Shown here: positions 36,401 through 46,624 of the stretch, piece after piece
How the letters are laid out: each line of letters opens with the position of its first letter
How positions within the stretch are numbered: position 1 is the stretch's first letter
NCBI GenBank assembly: GCA_015227615.1
Contig: JAALGZ010000005.1
Coordinates: 2,071,332-2,135,331 of the forward strand
DNA length: 64,000 bases
Direction of reading: 5' to 3'
Source: Labyrinthula sp. Ha
Taxonomy: Eukaryota > Sar > Bigyra > Labyrinthulida > Labyrinthulaceae
The notes under the pieces: generated by a model
Database searches by the model: none
Told to the model about the DNA's origin: nothing
What the model saw: the letters and a program-made list of their open reading frames with translations, nothing else
Made by a program: the position numbers and the translations under genes

Positions 36401-39400
36401 GGAAGGGGAATTTGCGCTCAAAGCATAAGTTGTCTTCATTAATAGAGAGTATATCCGGGATTATCGTGTTAAAATGTTTTATGTTGTTATCAATATTCAG
36501 AAAGATTTTCGAATATATTAAAAATCTTAATAAGAACGGCAGAAAACGTAAATGATGAAAGATAACTTGAGGGTTACTTGCGAAACCAGTTCATACAAAC
36601 CTTTGGGTGAAACGAAATAACCTTTGGTTAAATTTTAATTAAATATTTAATCTCCAAGAATGTGTCTATGATATATAAATTGGTTTTCTAAGTACCTATG
36701 AACACAATATATTTATTCAATATAATTTTATTTTAATTTTTTTCCAATTTTTCTTACTTTAGATTTTGATCTATATGTTCACACTTGACAAGATATAATT
36801 TGAAGTTAAGCCTTGAACTTTGAAACTGGAATCTTAGCTCTATCTTAGTATTGCTCCTCAAAATCCAATCGCATCAATCTAGGGTAAATTTCAAAAACTT
36901 AGACGTCATTATTTTTGAAAAAACGAAGCCTTAAGCGAATATATCCTTGAGCCTTTATCTGTTTTTTTCCAAGAACCTAAGTGATTGAGTCTAAGGCCCA
37001 TTTTTCCATTTTTTTTATTAACCTAAGCTATTTAAATCCTTGAACCAGTGTTGTACCAATGCACGAAAGCTGGATCTGTTTTAAATCCAGGAAGTATAAC
37101 GATTATCTAAACAAAGTGTTATTATATGTTATTGTGAGACTGCTTTTGTATGCTTTGGTCAAAGATCTTAAACAAAGGTATATATACCCGAAAAATACAC
37201 AACCTTTTCTTCCCTGAGTTCCTTGTACTTTTATTCGAGTTGTTTAATTATTATGATTCCTACTTAAACTAAATATACCTTGTCAATGTTGTTGTACTTC
37301 TTTGCTTATAAATACCTGGAATGTTATTTGTTACTGCTCCTGCTTATCTTCCGGGGATGCATGTGTAAGTATCTTCTTTTTCTCAGTAAATCTATATCTA
37401 CTGTGCCCTAGTGAAGCATTTATTATTAAATAAGAATACAGACACAAGTTGAATATTTATAAACTGCCTTGTTTTGCTTCTCCTTCTTGTATACCCATGC
37501 TCATTTAACAGATTTCATGGAATTTCGGTTAAATACATTCATCTTTCCCGTTTTTTGTTAGTTTCAAAATTCACAAACTAATTTCTTGGGATATATTCCT
37601 TAAGCCTTAGCTAGGAGTTCTTCAATCCGAAATAAGAATATAGGTGACTTATTCAACCTTTAATTTGTTTCGAAGATAGCCAGGAAAGTTCTATTCATCG
37701 TTGCTAAGAAGCCAAAAGTTTCATTGATTTTTTTATAAGTTACACCTTAGATGTTTTGACTCCGCTCCAATTAAAAACTTTAATCTAGAAAATATGAGCT
37801 TCTTCAAGTTATGGGTACAAGATAAAATAACTATTCTGTTTATTAATAGACCATTTGAGATAGCCGATGAAGAGAAACATTACAATAGGACATTGTCTTT
37901 TTATTTCTTGAAGTATGTGGCTCAAAAAGATATATAGTGGAATGTCTTATAGATCTGATATGATTTATTAGCACCATAAGTTACTTTAAGCGATAACTTA
38001 TCCATAAAATTAACTTCTTCTAGATTCTCCTTAGCTTAGCTCCTGGATGATACCTATATAGCGCAAGGTTAGGAACCTATAAATAAGCTCGTACACCTAG
38101 ATATACATAGAGAAGACAAGGAAGTCTCTCTTAGCAGCTATTTTATAGATAAATCTCAAAGTAAACTGGTTGACTATATGTATGTGGTTTTACCTAAGCA
38201 AAATACACTGTCCCGTAACTTACGAACATTCCTTATAATGTTGGACAACAGTGAAGGCAAGAGTTTGACCCACATCACAAAGCCAATTCAAGTACTTCAA
38301 ATGAAACCTATAAATAATTTTAGATTTTGGTCAGAAATTAGAGTTACAAGGACAGTAGGAAAGAAAATCCATAGAGGATATAGCAAATTAGAAAAAATAT
38401 TTCACATAGATTTTGTACGTACAAATCATTGCAAAACTGGTTGCCGCCAAGCAAAATGGCATACGGGAAAATATGTAACGTGTAGGTTCTTAAACAGAAA
38501 TTCAGCATACTCAACTTAGATAGTATTAACCACTCAAATTCTCGTTCAACATGAAAATATTATAACCTAGGAGTTGCAACTGTTGAATGCATTTATGAAA
38601 TTAAACTTCAAGTAGCCATTGGTTTCTTTTGCGAATACTCTGCTCATTTTATCACAGGAGCGACCACTAAAATTTAATCCAAACTCTGTTTAATGGGTGC
38701 ATGAACAATAATAAGTGAAAGGGGGTTTCAGCTGGTTCTAATTACTATCCGCGACAATATATTCCACTAACCACTATTGCTCCATATACTGTTTTGTAAA
38801 ATAAAGTAAGCATTTAATAACCCACCTGAATAGCTCACCGTTTTCTCTGTTAAGAACCTACATGGCATTTACAGATACCTAAATGTAACTAGTTTATCAT
38901 ACCTGTGAAACTGAAACAAATAAGATCCAAGAAAAAAGTTCTTAATAATGTATCGCAATTATATTTTTTGCGCCAAACTTGGTATGGTGACATAGTAGTT
39001 TTATGTTCACTCTAAGTAGAAGTACCACTGAATTAGATTATTCTTGAGGTTAATAGCATTGAAAAACGGAGTTCTCATAAGAACCAGATAACTGTGCTAT
39101 TACTCTGACCTTTCTGAGTATAATTTATCTCAGCATTATTCATTGGTTAGATAACTATTCTACTATTATTGAAGAGAACACCTAATCAATTTGCTTGCCT
39201 CTGCAGCTAGTGAGGTTCTATTAGATAGATATTCAGTATTTTTTGAAAGAGCAAATTAACCTTCGTACCTACTGTGTTAAATTTTTGAACCTGACAAAAT
39301 TTAATTTAAAGTAAAAAAAATACACTTCCCTCATATACCCTCGCTTGAGTCCATATAAGCGTGAAACGTCTTTAGACAGTTTTCGTTGCCAAGAATTCAA

Positions 39401-39860
39401 CTATAAGGGCTAAAATCTTCATGTTTAGTACCTTTTGAACTTGAAGAAAAAGTTATTATTTTTAGTCAACATTACACAAGGGGACTTTTAACTGTTATTT
39501 ATGCTAGCTGCTCCATTCAAAGTGGTTAACTTTATTATATTTTCTAGGAACGCTTCATAAGAAAAGCAATAACCTTACAGTAAAACTTTTCTAGTGAAAA
39601 AATTTGCTCTATAGATCTGAGATGGTAGATTTTGCAAGGAAGTTGCACATAGAACTTCATCTTTCCATTTGAACTCCTGAATTGTTGTTCCAACAAAATT
39701 CTGCACTAAAGGGCACCTGTCTTGGAAAAGGACATCATCCAACAGGAATCTACGCTTCTATGTTCTTGGAATTAGAAAGCTATAATTGTTAGAGCTCGGG
39801 CTGGTCAGGCACTAGCTCTTTAGAATTAGAGGCTTCCCAAACTTCAAAGAAAGGGTAGAG
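33472..39860. other. Gene desert of 6.4 kb
   Basis: Contains the foldback element at 34240-34740. The longest chance open frame is 113 codons (38178-38519, plus strand), which I do not recognise and which is within the range expected by chance. No RNA gene is seen. Confidence 0.6.
34240..34740. repeat. Foldback element of about 500 bp (imperfect giant inverted repeat)
   Basis: The centre is near 34496. Innermost arms CACCGTATGAA (34444-34454) and TTCATACGGTG (34538-34548) are exact reverse complements. Further out, ATCAACACTAATTTG...CCACACCACCTTGG (about 34378-34407) pairs imperfectly with the segment at about 34575-34615. Outermost, CGTGTCTAGGCATCGGAT (34243-34260) faces ATCCGATCCTAATCGTG (about 34720-34736). 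The left arm (34247-34400) also matches 59420-59555 in reverse orientation, so the arms belong to a dispersed family. A 113-codon open frame crossing it (34372-34713) is probably incidental. The arms are too diverged for a recent insertion. Confidence 0.65.
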
Positions 39861-40079
39861 ATGTCCAAGTTCGCCTTTCTCTTCCTTGATGTTCATTCTT
39901 GGAGATATTCCACAATATTTGGAATATTAGAGGGATTAAAATTGCGTGGTTTTAGATGTACTATGTCCAAACTGGACGCAGTAATATATGCGGTCAACAC
40001 TGGACAAACTACAAAACTTCACCTTTTACTTTGTTCTGATATAACCAAACAACTTCAAAGAAACAATATAGTTATATAG
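39861..40079 (+). other. Possible 5' exon of the next gene
   Basis: An open frame of 72 codons from an ATG reads like protein (STIFGILEGLKLRGFRC, KLDAVIYAVNTGQTTKLHLL) and stops 11 bp before the ATG of the next frame. The frames differ by 2 modulo 3, so a short intron would have to join them. A GTTCTG...TATAG segment at 40033-40079 (47 nt) gives a continuous frame, but its 3' end lacks the pyrimidine tract of the other introns. Unresolved. Confidence 0.35.
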
Positions 40080-40090
40080 TTTTTAGGAAT

Positions 40091-41248
40091 ATGTTTACAA
40101 GAAAGGTGGCAGACATTATTAAACTGAGGGTTGAGGATAAGAAAATTTTCTTGTATAATGAAAAAGTCAAATTAAGAAAGGCTAACCAACCCAAGGTAAA
40201 TAAAAATATACTTGCCAGTGTCGAGGCTACAAAGCATAACTACTCTCACATATTTCGTTTTCTGCAAGTAGATCTGCTAATGGAATACTTTACCAAACAC
40301 CACATAAGCTTACTCAACTCTTTGCTATTCAATGCTCCTTTCCTTGGAGTTTTAACATTCTCTCAAGATACTTCAATTAGCACAATCATTTTTCTTTTCT
40401 CTGAAATACGCACATTGGATATGTTTAGGAAAATTTTTATACCAGAGAAAACTCTAAGTAAATGTTCAACCACTGAACTCTCTGATCTCTTTAAAGCCTT
40501 GTCGGGAACTACATTCAACAGTGAACTAGATATTAAGAGATATGGAGGTGAGCCGTCTAGATTTGATAAAAGAATCTGCAATGCACTTTTATTGCAAGCA
40601 CACCAGGAGGAGCTTAAGTTGAAGGGTAACATAAATCTTGCACTTCCCTTTATATTTCCAATAACGAAGAAGTTGCCTGCATTCAAACTTCAAATGCTTC
40701 AAAAGATTAATCTTGTTCCTGAGTCAACACTTAAATGTGATTCGAGATACATTAGTATATTATTTAATCTTGTTGATTCCAGGGAAGCGTTTGATTCTAG
40801 AAAGTTTTTTCTTCACTTGGATGATTTAGGAAGTCACTTCTCTATGGCTTTTTGTTACTCCTTAGAAAAAGTTATGTCAAAGTGCACAAGAAAAAATTCC
40901 CTTGTAGTAGATGCACGTGATTTTAAAGTAGGATACATCCATACATTGAAGTTCATTTATGACTGCATGGTGAAATATTCAACCAAAGTTGAAGCCATTA
41001 GTTTTCGTGCTGGATTTTCACCTCACTTTGAAGCTTTGAGGGAACAAATCGTCAACAACCAGGATACTACTCAAAAGTCAAGGGCAAAAGTAGTGGCCAT
41101 TTTTGCCCTAAGTCAATTAAAACAAAGGATTATGCAACTTGGACCTGGCTGGAAGCATTCTTCAACTGAGAGTGAGGACAAAGAGTTTCGCAGAACCGCC
41201 TTTCTTCCACATCTTAGCTACTCTAACCCAAAATATTTTGATGAGTAG
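40091..41248 (+). CDS. Orphan protein, 385 residues or more
   Basis: Open frame from an ATG at 40091; the frame is open back to 40040, so the true N-terminus may lie in an upstream exon. The protein is mixed alpha/beta in appearance, basic overall, with no signal peptide or clear membrane segment. Notable stretches are a hydrophobic strand-helix part around residues 75-105 (LLNSLLFNAPFLGVLTF), and LVVDARDFKVGYIHTLKFIYD around 270-290 followed by VEAISFRAGFSPHFEALREQI. The C-terminus (QLKQRIMQLGPGWKH and an Arg/Phe-rich end) is basic. I do not recognise a family. It lies 130 bp upstream of the LRR gene on the same strand. Confidence 0.75.
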   Translation: MFTRKVADIIKLRVEDKKIFLYNEKVKLRKANQPKVNKNILASVEATKHNYSHIFRFLQVDLLMEYFTKHHISLLNSLLFNAPFLGVLTFSQDTSISTIIFLFSEIRTLDMFRKIFIPEKTLSKCSTTELSDLFKALSGTTFNSELDIKRYGGEPSRFDKRICNALLLQAHQEELKLKGNINLALPFIFPITKKLPAFKLQMLQKINLVPESTLKCDSRYISILFNLVDSREAFDSRKFFLHLDDLGSHFSMAFCYSLEKVMSKCTRKNSLVVDARDFKVGYIHTLKFIYDCMVKYSTKVEAISFRAGFSPHFEALREQIVNNQDTTQKSRAKVVAIFALSQLKQRIMQLGPGWKHSSTESEDKEFRRTAFLPHLSYSNPKYFDE

Positions 41249-41378
41249 CCTTTAGCCTAAATTTTATGACTCTGTGAATATATCGGGAAGTTTCTGAAGT
41301 ATAAATATTATTGGTAATTGAAAACTATTTTTGTTGAATGATTTAATTCCTTAACGGTTATCTGGAGTAGAGAGAGAA

Positions 41379-42665
41379 ATGAGTGAAAATGAATTAGAAG
41401 ATGATTTACACGAGAAACTTAGAAAGCACCTCCAAGGAATATTATATTACATTATTGGAAAAGCAAAGGATTTAGTAGCTTTTCGATTTAGGCATAGGAT
41501 TATATATGCTGAACCAAAGAAAGAGATTCCGAACAAGAATTTTAAACACATATACACCTGTAAGGAAATTTATCTTGGAGGACGAAACGTCAACAAATTA
41601 AGACTAGAAGAATGGAAGCAGTTTGTTTCTCTACAGTCTTTGTGGTTAAACAATAATAGATTCCGAGACATTACAGGGTTAGACTTTAATTTCAGGCTAA
41701 GAGAACTTTATCTTCAAAATAATTGGATTGAGTCTTTAAAAGGATGTCTCTCTTCACTAAAAAGTCTAAAGATATTGTTTCTTCACAAGAATTTGCTATC
41801 AAGCCTTGATGAAGCTATTGCCGTTCTCCGAGGTCTTCACAGCCTTGAGATCCTAACCCTATATAACAATCCCTTGTCAACTAAACGAGAAAGCAGAAAA
41901 AAGTTAATTGGTTCTTTGACAAGGACTTTAATGAGCTTAGACCGAGTTTATATTACCCATGAAGAAAGAACTGGTGAGAAAGGAATAAGAACTAACAAAA
42001 AAAGAGAAAAGATTTTTAAACATGTAAGAAAAACATTGGGCTCAGGATCACGGAAGGAAATTAAATTGATTACTTTGAACAGGCAAGAAAGGTTTGAGTT
42101 ACTTAAGTCTTTAGAAGTGGTGAATCTTCAAACTGATGCTGATGTCATTCGGCAGCGGAAAACTTTGTTAGTTGTACTTGAAGAGTTTGGCAATAAGTAT
42201 GGAAAAAGACTTGAAAATAGTATTTTAGAGGGGTTAAGAATGAAGCAAGCTGAGGCTGAAAGCTTGGAGAGAAGAGATCATGACGAGATTCAGGAGTTGA
42301 AGGTGTTGGTGAAATCATTGGGGGGAACTAATTTCAAAAATTACCCAAGCAACAGACCTGTTGAGCTATTTGAACTAAATGAAGAGGAAGTAGAAGAAAA
42401 AACGAAAATACGCTGGGTTAAAATCCCAACCTCAGAAATTAAGTCTAGATACAGAATGTTGATGAAACAACAATTAAACGAAAAAAATGTTAAAAACTAT
42501 GTTAAACTAAAAAGGCTTGAGAACTTGATAAATCAGAGAGATCAACAGACAATTGAAGAGGGAAGTAAAGTTGTTAATGATAAGTTTCATAAGCGTGTTA
42601 AACAGAGGCTAAAATATAGAGTAGATTATTACGAAGGAATCCAAGGCAAACGTATTAACATTTAG
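41379..42665 (+). CDS. LRRC72-like leucine-rich-repeat protein with long C-terminal coiled region
   Basis: A 428-residue protein. Residues about 60-195 form four to five leucine-rich repeats (KEIYLGGRNVNKL, LQSLWLNNNRFRDITGL, LRELYLQNNWIESLKGC, LKILFLHKNLLSSLDEAI, LEILTLYNNPLSTKRE) closed by a capping segment (LMSLDRVYITHEER). Repeat order and the LHKN...LDEAI...LRGL...LYNNPL spacing resemble the LRRC72 family, found in ciliated organisms. I therefore infer a ciliary or flagellar role. The rest (about 200-428) is charged and helical with probable coiled coil (MKQAEAESLERRDHDEIQEL and NLINQRDQQTIEEG), longer than in many LRRC72 proteins. No introns were found. It ends 10 bp from the stop of the convergent membrane-protein gene. 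Confidence 0.8.
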   Translation: MSENELEDDLHEKLRKHLQGILYYIIGKAKDLVAFRFRHRIIYAEPKKEIPNKNFKHIYTCKEIYLGGRNVNKLRLEEWKQFVSLQSLWLNNNRFRDITGLDFNFRLRELYLQNNWIESLKGCLSSLKSLKILFLHKNLLSSLDEAIAVLRGLHSLEILTLYNNPLSTKRESRKKLIGSLTRTLMSLDRVYITHEERTGEKGIRTNKKREKIFKHVRKTLGSGSRKEIKLITLNRQERFELLKSLEVVNLQTDADVIRQRKTLLVVLEEFGNKYGKRLENSILEGLRMKQAEAESLERRDHDEIQELKVLVKSLGGTNFKNYPSNRPVELFELNEEEVEEKTKIRWVKIPTSEIKSRYRMLMKQQLNEKNVKNYVKLKRLENLINQRDQQTIEEGSKVVNDKFHKRVKQRLKYRVDYYEGIQGKRINI

Positions 42666-42675
42666 AGCGTAACTG

Positions 42676-43515
42676 CTAAACTGTTTTCTTTTCGACATTT
42701 TTCTGGTGTTGGAACAACTCATTTCTAGCCCATTTACCAAGAAAAGATGTAATTCTTTCAAACCCCTTAGCAAAAACTTTAATTGGTAACATATTTAGTG
42801 GAGAATGTATTTTTGAATATATTCTATTGAACACATTTTGCATGTAGATGGAATGTACATACCAAGATTTTACTTGAAGAATATATAATACAGTAAGAAA
42901 TACATCATTCTGAGTCTTTGGATAAACAAACAGACGGAAAACAAGTACAAACAAAGAACCAACCTCAAAACCAGCGCAGGTATCTAGGACGAAGTTATTA
43001 TATATTTGCCATCTCTTTTCATTGTCTAGTTTTCTGAAATATTCACTGGATAAAGAGAAGAAAACAGGAACAAAATAATCGATGAATACGTCCCCATATT
43101 TTCGAGTAAGATATTCGTTCATTTCTATAATATATCCAACCTCAAAAAGTATCAGCGGTATAGTGATCAGGATAAACCTTTTACTGAAGAGAAGAAATAT
43201 CACACACATTGAGATTTGGTGAAACCTGTAGGATTTCATGACATTCATCATTACTCCTAATATATTTACCAGCTTTTGATTATCAATTGTGTTCGGCACG
43301 TTTGCAGTATCCAACAAAACTTTGTCTTGATAAATGCAAACTGCGTTTAAAACTAAACATAAAGCCAACGTGGTCTTGAACGCCATTTCCTTGAAATATT
43401 CTGTTCCACCAGGTACCGCATAAAATGAAAACACGACGAGGGTCACAATTCGAAACAGATACGTTTTATTCAACCCGACGTTTGTCCATCCTTTTAATTT
43501 ATCGACAAAACTCAT
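42676..43515 (-). CDS. TMEM33/Pom33-like membrane protein
   Basis: A 279-residue multi-pass protein. Hydrophobic segments lie at about residues 20-38, 46-64, 100-130, 145-155 and 180-200. The C-terminal region (YILQVKSWYVHSIYMQNVFN followed by an amphipathic stretch to KVFAKGFERITSFL) resembles in order and spacing the C-terminus of TMEM33/Pom33/Tts1. Those are ER and nuclear-envelope proteins that shape membranes and associate with nuclear pores. The match is by pattern, not by long identical blocks, so the family call is tentative; the membrane topology is clear. The start is the first ATG, 108 bp from the divergent neighbour. Convergent with the LRR gene. Confidence 0.6.
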   Translation of the reverse strand: MSFVDKLKGWTNVGLNKTYLFRIVTLVVFSFYAVPGGTEYFKEMAFKTTLALCLVLNAVCIYQDKVLLDTANVPNTIDNQKLVNILGVMMNVMKSYRFHQISMCVIFLLFSKRFILITIPLILFEVGYIIEMNEYLTRKYGDVFIDYFVPVFFSLSSEYFRKLDNEKRWQIYNNFVLDTCAGFEVGSLFVLVFRLFVYPKTQNDVFLTVLYILQVKSWYVHSIYMQNVFNRIYSKIHSPLNMLPIKVFAKGFERITSFLGKWARNELFQHQKNVEKKTV

Positions 43516-43623
43516 CTATTCTGTTAGATTTATGATGGCCTTATGGCCCAAAAATATTTCGAACACTTTTGACCGTTAACCGTTAGAGATATTGTTAGCG
43601 GAAGTTAGGCGTTAAATACAGAA
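43516..43623. promoter_or_regulatory. Divergent promoter with GGCC and CCGTTA elements
   Basis: A 108-bp spacer between divergent start codons. It has TGGCC...TGGCCCA at 43535-43550 (a small inverted GGCC pair) and two copies of CCGTTA at about 43572-43585 (GACCGTTAACCGTTAG). TGGGCC/GGCCCA also forms a near-palindrome upstream of the Roc-COR gene (54138-54153). That these are transcription factor sites is inference. Confidence 0.4.
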
Positions 43624-44884
43624 ATGGAGGAATCGTTGAGACAAGTTAAACCATCAAATGCAAGATATCACCACGTATATAATACTTCTTGCTAATATCT
43701 AGCAACTTATATCTCAGAGTGGAGAAACGAAAGTGAAGATTGCTGTAGAAAAGCAGAAACAACTAGTACTGTGTCTAAGACCAGTTAAGAACGAGCTGAA
43801 TGCCAAAAAAACAAGGTTTCAGATTAACAAGGAAGATTTAAAAGCCGTGTTTGAGGGCTTTGGTTGCTTTGGTATCTCTAAAGCGAGGTCCAACTCAGTG
43901 TTCTTTCTTTTCTTCCACTGTGATGATACGAGGAAGAAGGAGAAAGAACTGAAGATTCACTTTTTAAAAAGACCGCATGAGACTGAAGGAAACAACAAAA
44001 AATCTTTTAAAATTGAATTTATTAAGATAAAAAATCAAAGTTTCTCTCTAACCCGCGCAAAATGGCAGAATGGCTCACCCAAGGAGTTGCTACAAACATT
44101 TGACGTCGAGAACTCAAGAAATAAAGTTGAAAAAATGGTCATTCCGGAGCGGATAATTAAGGAAGAAAGAAAAATTGACTCTTTGAGCTATGATAAACAG
44201 AAACAAGATGGCCTTGAAAAACTCAAAGCCAGTGTTCTAGATTTTCCTGAAGTCCCTATGAAGGCATCTACGAAGAAAGAATCTACGCAAAATGTGCGCA
44301 AGAATACAGAAAATCACCAAGAGATTCAGCAGCCTAAAACTGTAAAATTATTGATCCCTGACCACTATACCTCAGGCTATCCTGATTTTGAAAAGATAAT
44401 AAAGTCTTCCTTATCAAGTGTGGATACAGGAGTTAAAGTTGTGATACACAACAACTATTTCTTACCCCAGCAAAGACAGGTTTTCATAACAAAGGAAACG
44501 CAAACAGCCCCTGCACGTCAAGACACAGTTACTGCCCCCGTGAATGGGGCGCGAGAATCTGCATCTGCAGGAACATCGGGAAAGATATTACCGTCAGAAA
44601 AAATCCCAGAGGAGGTTCTGGTTGATAGACCTAAACCGATTAGAGTTACAGGCCTGATAACGAAAGATCAAACCTTCAAACTTCCAGCAAATACTTCAAA
44701 AGAGAAGACACTTCCCGAAATAGTTTTGTCAAAGAACCAACGCTGGGGGGAAGAGGACACTGAATCTGACAGTGAAAACCTGAATCTTGCAAACGAAAAG
44801 ATGAGTTGGAAACATAAAGTCATTCATGGAGCAGGACCAAAGTTGTCTAAAATACAGAATCGCTTCAAGGAAGGCATTAAGTAA
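43624..44884 (+). CDS. Orphan basic protein, 410 residues, two exons
   Basis: Exons 43624-43674 and 43703-44884. The long frame has no ATG near its start. A 28-nt intron with canonical ends joins it in phase to a 17-codon first exon starting ATG GAG GAA, giving MEESLRQVKPSNARYHH and then QLISQSGETKVKIAVE. Residues about 55-100 look like a small folded domain (FQINKEDLKAVFEGFGCFGI, then VFFLFFHCDD, possibly RRM-like in alternation but without RNP motifs). The middle (110-350) is Lys/Glu/Ser/Thr-rich and probably disordered. The C-terminus has an acidic patch (GEEDTESDSENLN) and ends KLSKIQNRFKEGIK. Family not recognised; nuclear or RNA-linked function is only a guess. Convergent with the transporter gene, 24 bp between stops. 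Confidence 0.8.
43675..43702 (+). other. 28-nt intron in the orphan basic-protein gene
   Basis: Begins GTATATAATAC, carries TTGCTAAT as a branch-site candidate and ends ATATCTAG. It supplies the start codon and removes an in-frame stop (TAG at 43700-43702). Confidence 0.8.
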
Positions 44885-44908
44885 TTCTCGTTGTGTTTTG
44901 TTTGTAAG

Positions 44909-46231
44909 TTAAACCTTCAAGACCTGTAATATACATGTACAAATCGCTAAAATCCCAGAACAGAGGAGAAAACTTGAACTTGCTTTTGGCTCTGTCAATA
45001 GGATATAAATTACAAACAAATTCATTGGGATTCTAAACATACTGTATACCGTTGATCGAAATTTGTTGGGAACGTACGTTGCCCTAAGAGACCCAACACT
45101 TGGATAGAACAACCCAACTGCAAACTCAATAAAGAAAAAATAAATCAACGAAAGATTTGCGTGTATGTATAAGCCATAGAATCCAGCACACATCATAGTA
45201 ATAGCAACTCTTAGCAGCTGACTGGAGGTACCAAAGCTAAGCGAGGATACTTGAGAACCCAACATACAACACAACATGAAGGTTGAAAATATTAACCCGA
45301 AAGGGATATTGGAGCCCTCAAAAGTTGATTTAAGTGTTGGGGACCAAAAGAAAATGAAGACGTACATTGATCCTTCAAAGGCCGCCTGGGCAACTCCCAA
45401 GGCAAGCACTTTGGGATCTTTGCAAATGAACAACGTAGCACTTGAAATTGATTCCAAGAAATGAGGTTTATTCTTATTTTTTACATTTCCATAATTTTCT
45501 CCCCATAACAACAAGCATGAAGTCAATCCAACAATACAACAAAGAGCAGAAAGTTTATATGGTACAAGTAACTTTGTACCCAAGAATGCTGATTCAGCAA
45601 TGGAGTCAATCATAGAAGTAGAGAAAATAGCAACTGAATAATTAGTAAAGGATATTAAAGAAAGATTTTTAGATAACTCTGAATGATTGGATTTTTTGTT
45701 GATTGAATTTAAAGATTGGTACTCAGATATATACCAAGTTTCCAAACCAGATGTTAATATACTCGTGGAAGCACCAGAAAGAACTCTCCCGAGAAATAAA
45801 AGTGGAAGATAATTTAAATGTATAAAAAAACAACTGAAGAAAGATAAGAGTGCATATAAAATCACATTTTTCTTTCTTCCGTGCGAATCTGCTAGACTAG
45901 CCAAGAAGGATCCAGTAAGCAGAGAAGACAAGTATCCAGACACAAAGAGTTTTCCAATGGTTGATGTCTCAATCATATAACTCTCATAAAGAACAAACAT
46001 ATAAGGACCTTGAAGCCAGTCTGCTGCTACCAAGAACACATAGGTAAAGAGAAATCGGCATAGTAATTTCTTTTTCTTTGTTTTTTCCATTGAGTTAACG
46101 TTCTTGAGATTTTGTTTTTTTAAACTTTCTTTCACTTTTATTTTGGCAGATAGGAAGCTAATAGGAAAATGATTTCTCCAATATACTCCTACATTTAAGA
46201 ATAGCAGTATATTGAAAGAGATTGTAAACAT
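44909..46231 (-). CDS. Major facilitator transporter of the MFSD5/MOT2 (molybdate-anion transporter) type
   Basis: A 440-residue, twelve-helix MFS protein. A short N-terminal hydrophobic segment is followed by a basic linker, then the family marker ADWLQGPYMFVLYE (about residue 70). Next is the MFS A-motif LADSHGRKKN after helix 3 and GRVLSGASTSILTSGLETWY in helices 4-5. In the second half come VAQAAFEGSMYVFIFFWSPTL, GLIFSTFMLCCMLGS, ELAVG-like FAVGLFYPSVGSLRATYVP and FRSTVYSMFRIPMNLFV. These match the MFSD5/MOT2 family, for which molybdate uptake was shown in Chlamydomonas and human; transport of molybdate here is inferred from family. The start includes the extra N-terminal helix typical of the family. 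Convergent with the orphan basic-protein gene. Confidence 0.92.
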   Translation of the reverse strand: MFTISFNILLFLNVGVYWRNHFPISFLSAKIKVKESLKKQNLKNVNSMEKTKKKKLLCRFLFTYVFLVAADWLQGPYMFVLYESYMIETSTIGKLFVSGYLSSLLTGSFLASLADSHGRKKNVILYALLSFFSCFFIHLNYLPLLFLGRVLSGASTSILTSGLETWYISEYQSLNSINKKSNHSELSKNLSLISFTNYSVAIFSTSMIDSIAESAFLGTKLLVPYKLSALCCIVGLTSCLLLWGENYGNVKNKNKPHFLESISSATLFICKDPKVLALGVAQAAFEGSMYVFIFFWSPTLKSTFEGSNIPFGLIFSTFMLCCMLGSQVSSLSFGTSSQLLRVAITMMCAGFYGLYIHANLSLIYFFFIEFAVGLFYPSVGSLRATYVPNKFRSTVYSMFRIPMNLFVIYILLTEPKASSSFLLCSGILAICTCILQVLKV

Positions 46232-46608
46232 TATTTATTTTTTTACAGTGTCTACAACGATGACTGACCCTTTAGAACAACAGTTTTTGATGGTTCCACA
46301 ATATGGCGTTACCACATAAATTACTAGAACATATTTCTGTTAAGTAAGTTACTTGTACTCTATGGTGGTTCGCTCTTATTATCTCATCAAGTACTTAATA
46401 TCTATTAGAAGATCAAATGAAAAAATTACAAAGTAATTGTAATTAATAAACCAGTCGAAAGAAAGAAATCAAGGACTTTCATCCAGGGTATAGAAACATA
46501 TGTCAGCCAAATGAAAATGGTTTTCACTCATATCACACGAGGTCGCTTGATCCTCTAATATAACAGTTTAAATTATTTAATCTAAACTTAAGTTTAATGC
46601 TAAGTTTA

Positions 46609-46624
46609 ATATATATATATATAT
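46609..46624. repeat. AT dinucleotide microsatellite
   Basis: About eight tandem AT units, preceded by TAAACTTAAGTTTA, a perfect 14-bp palindrome near 46583-46596. Confidence 0.85.

Noticed and set aside
38178-38519. Open frame of 113 codons in a desert
   Set aside because: At this base composition one or so frame of this length is expected by chance in 64 kb on both strands; no family resemblance, no splice-compatible neighbours.
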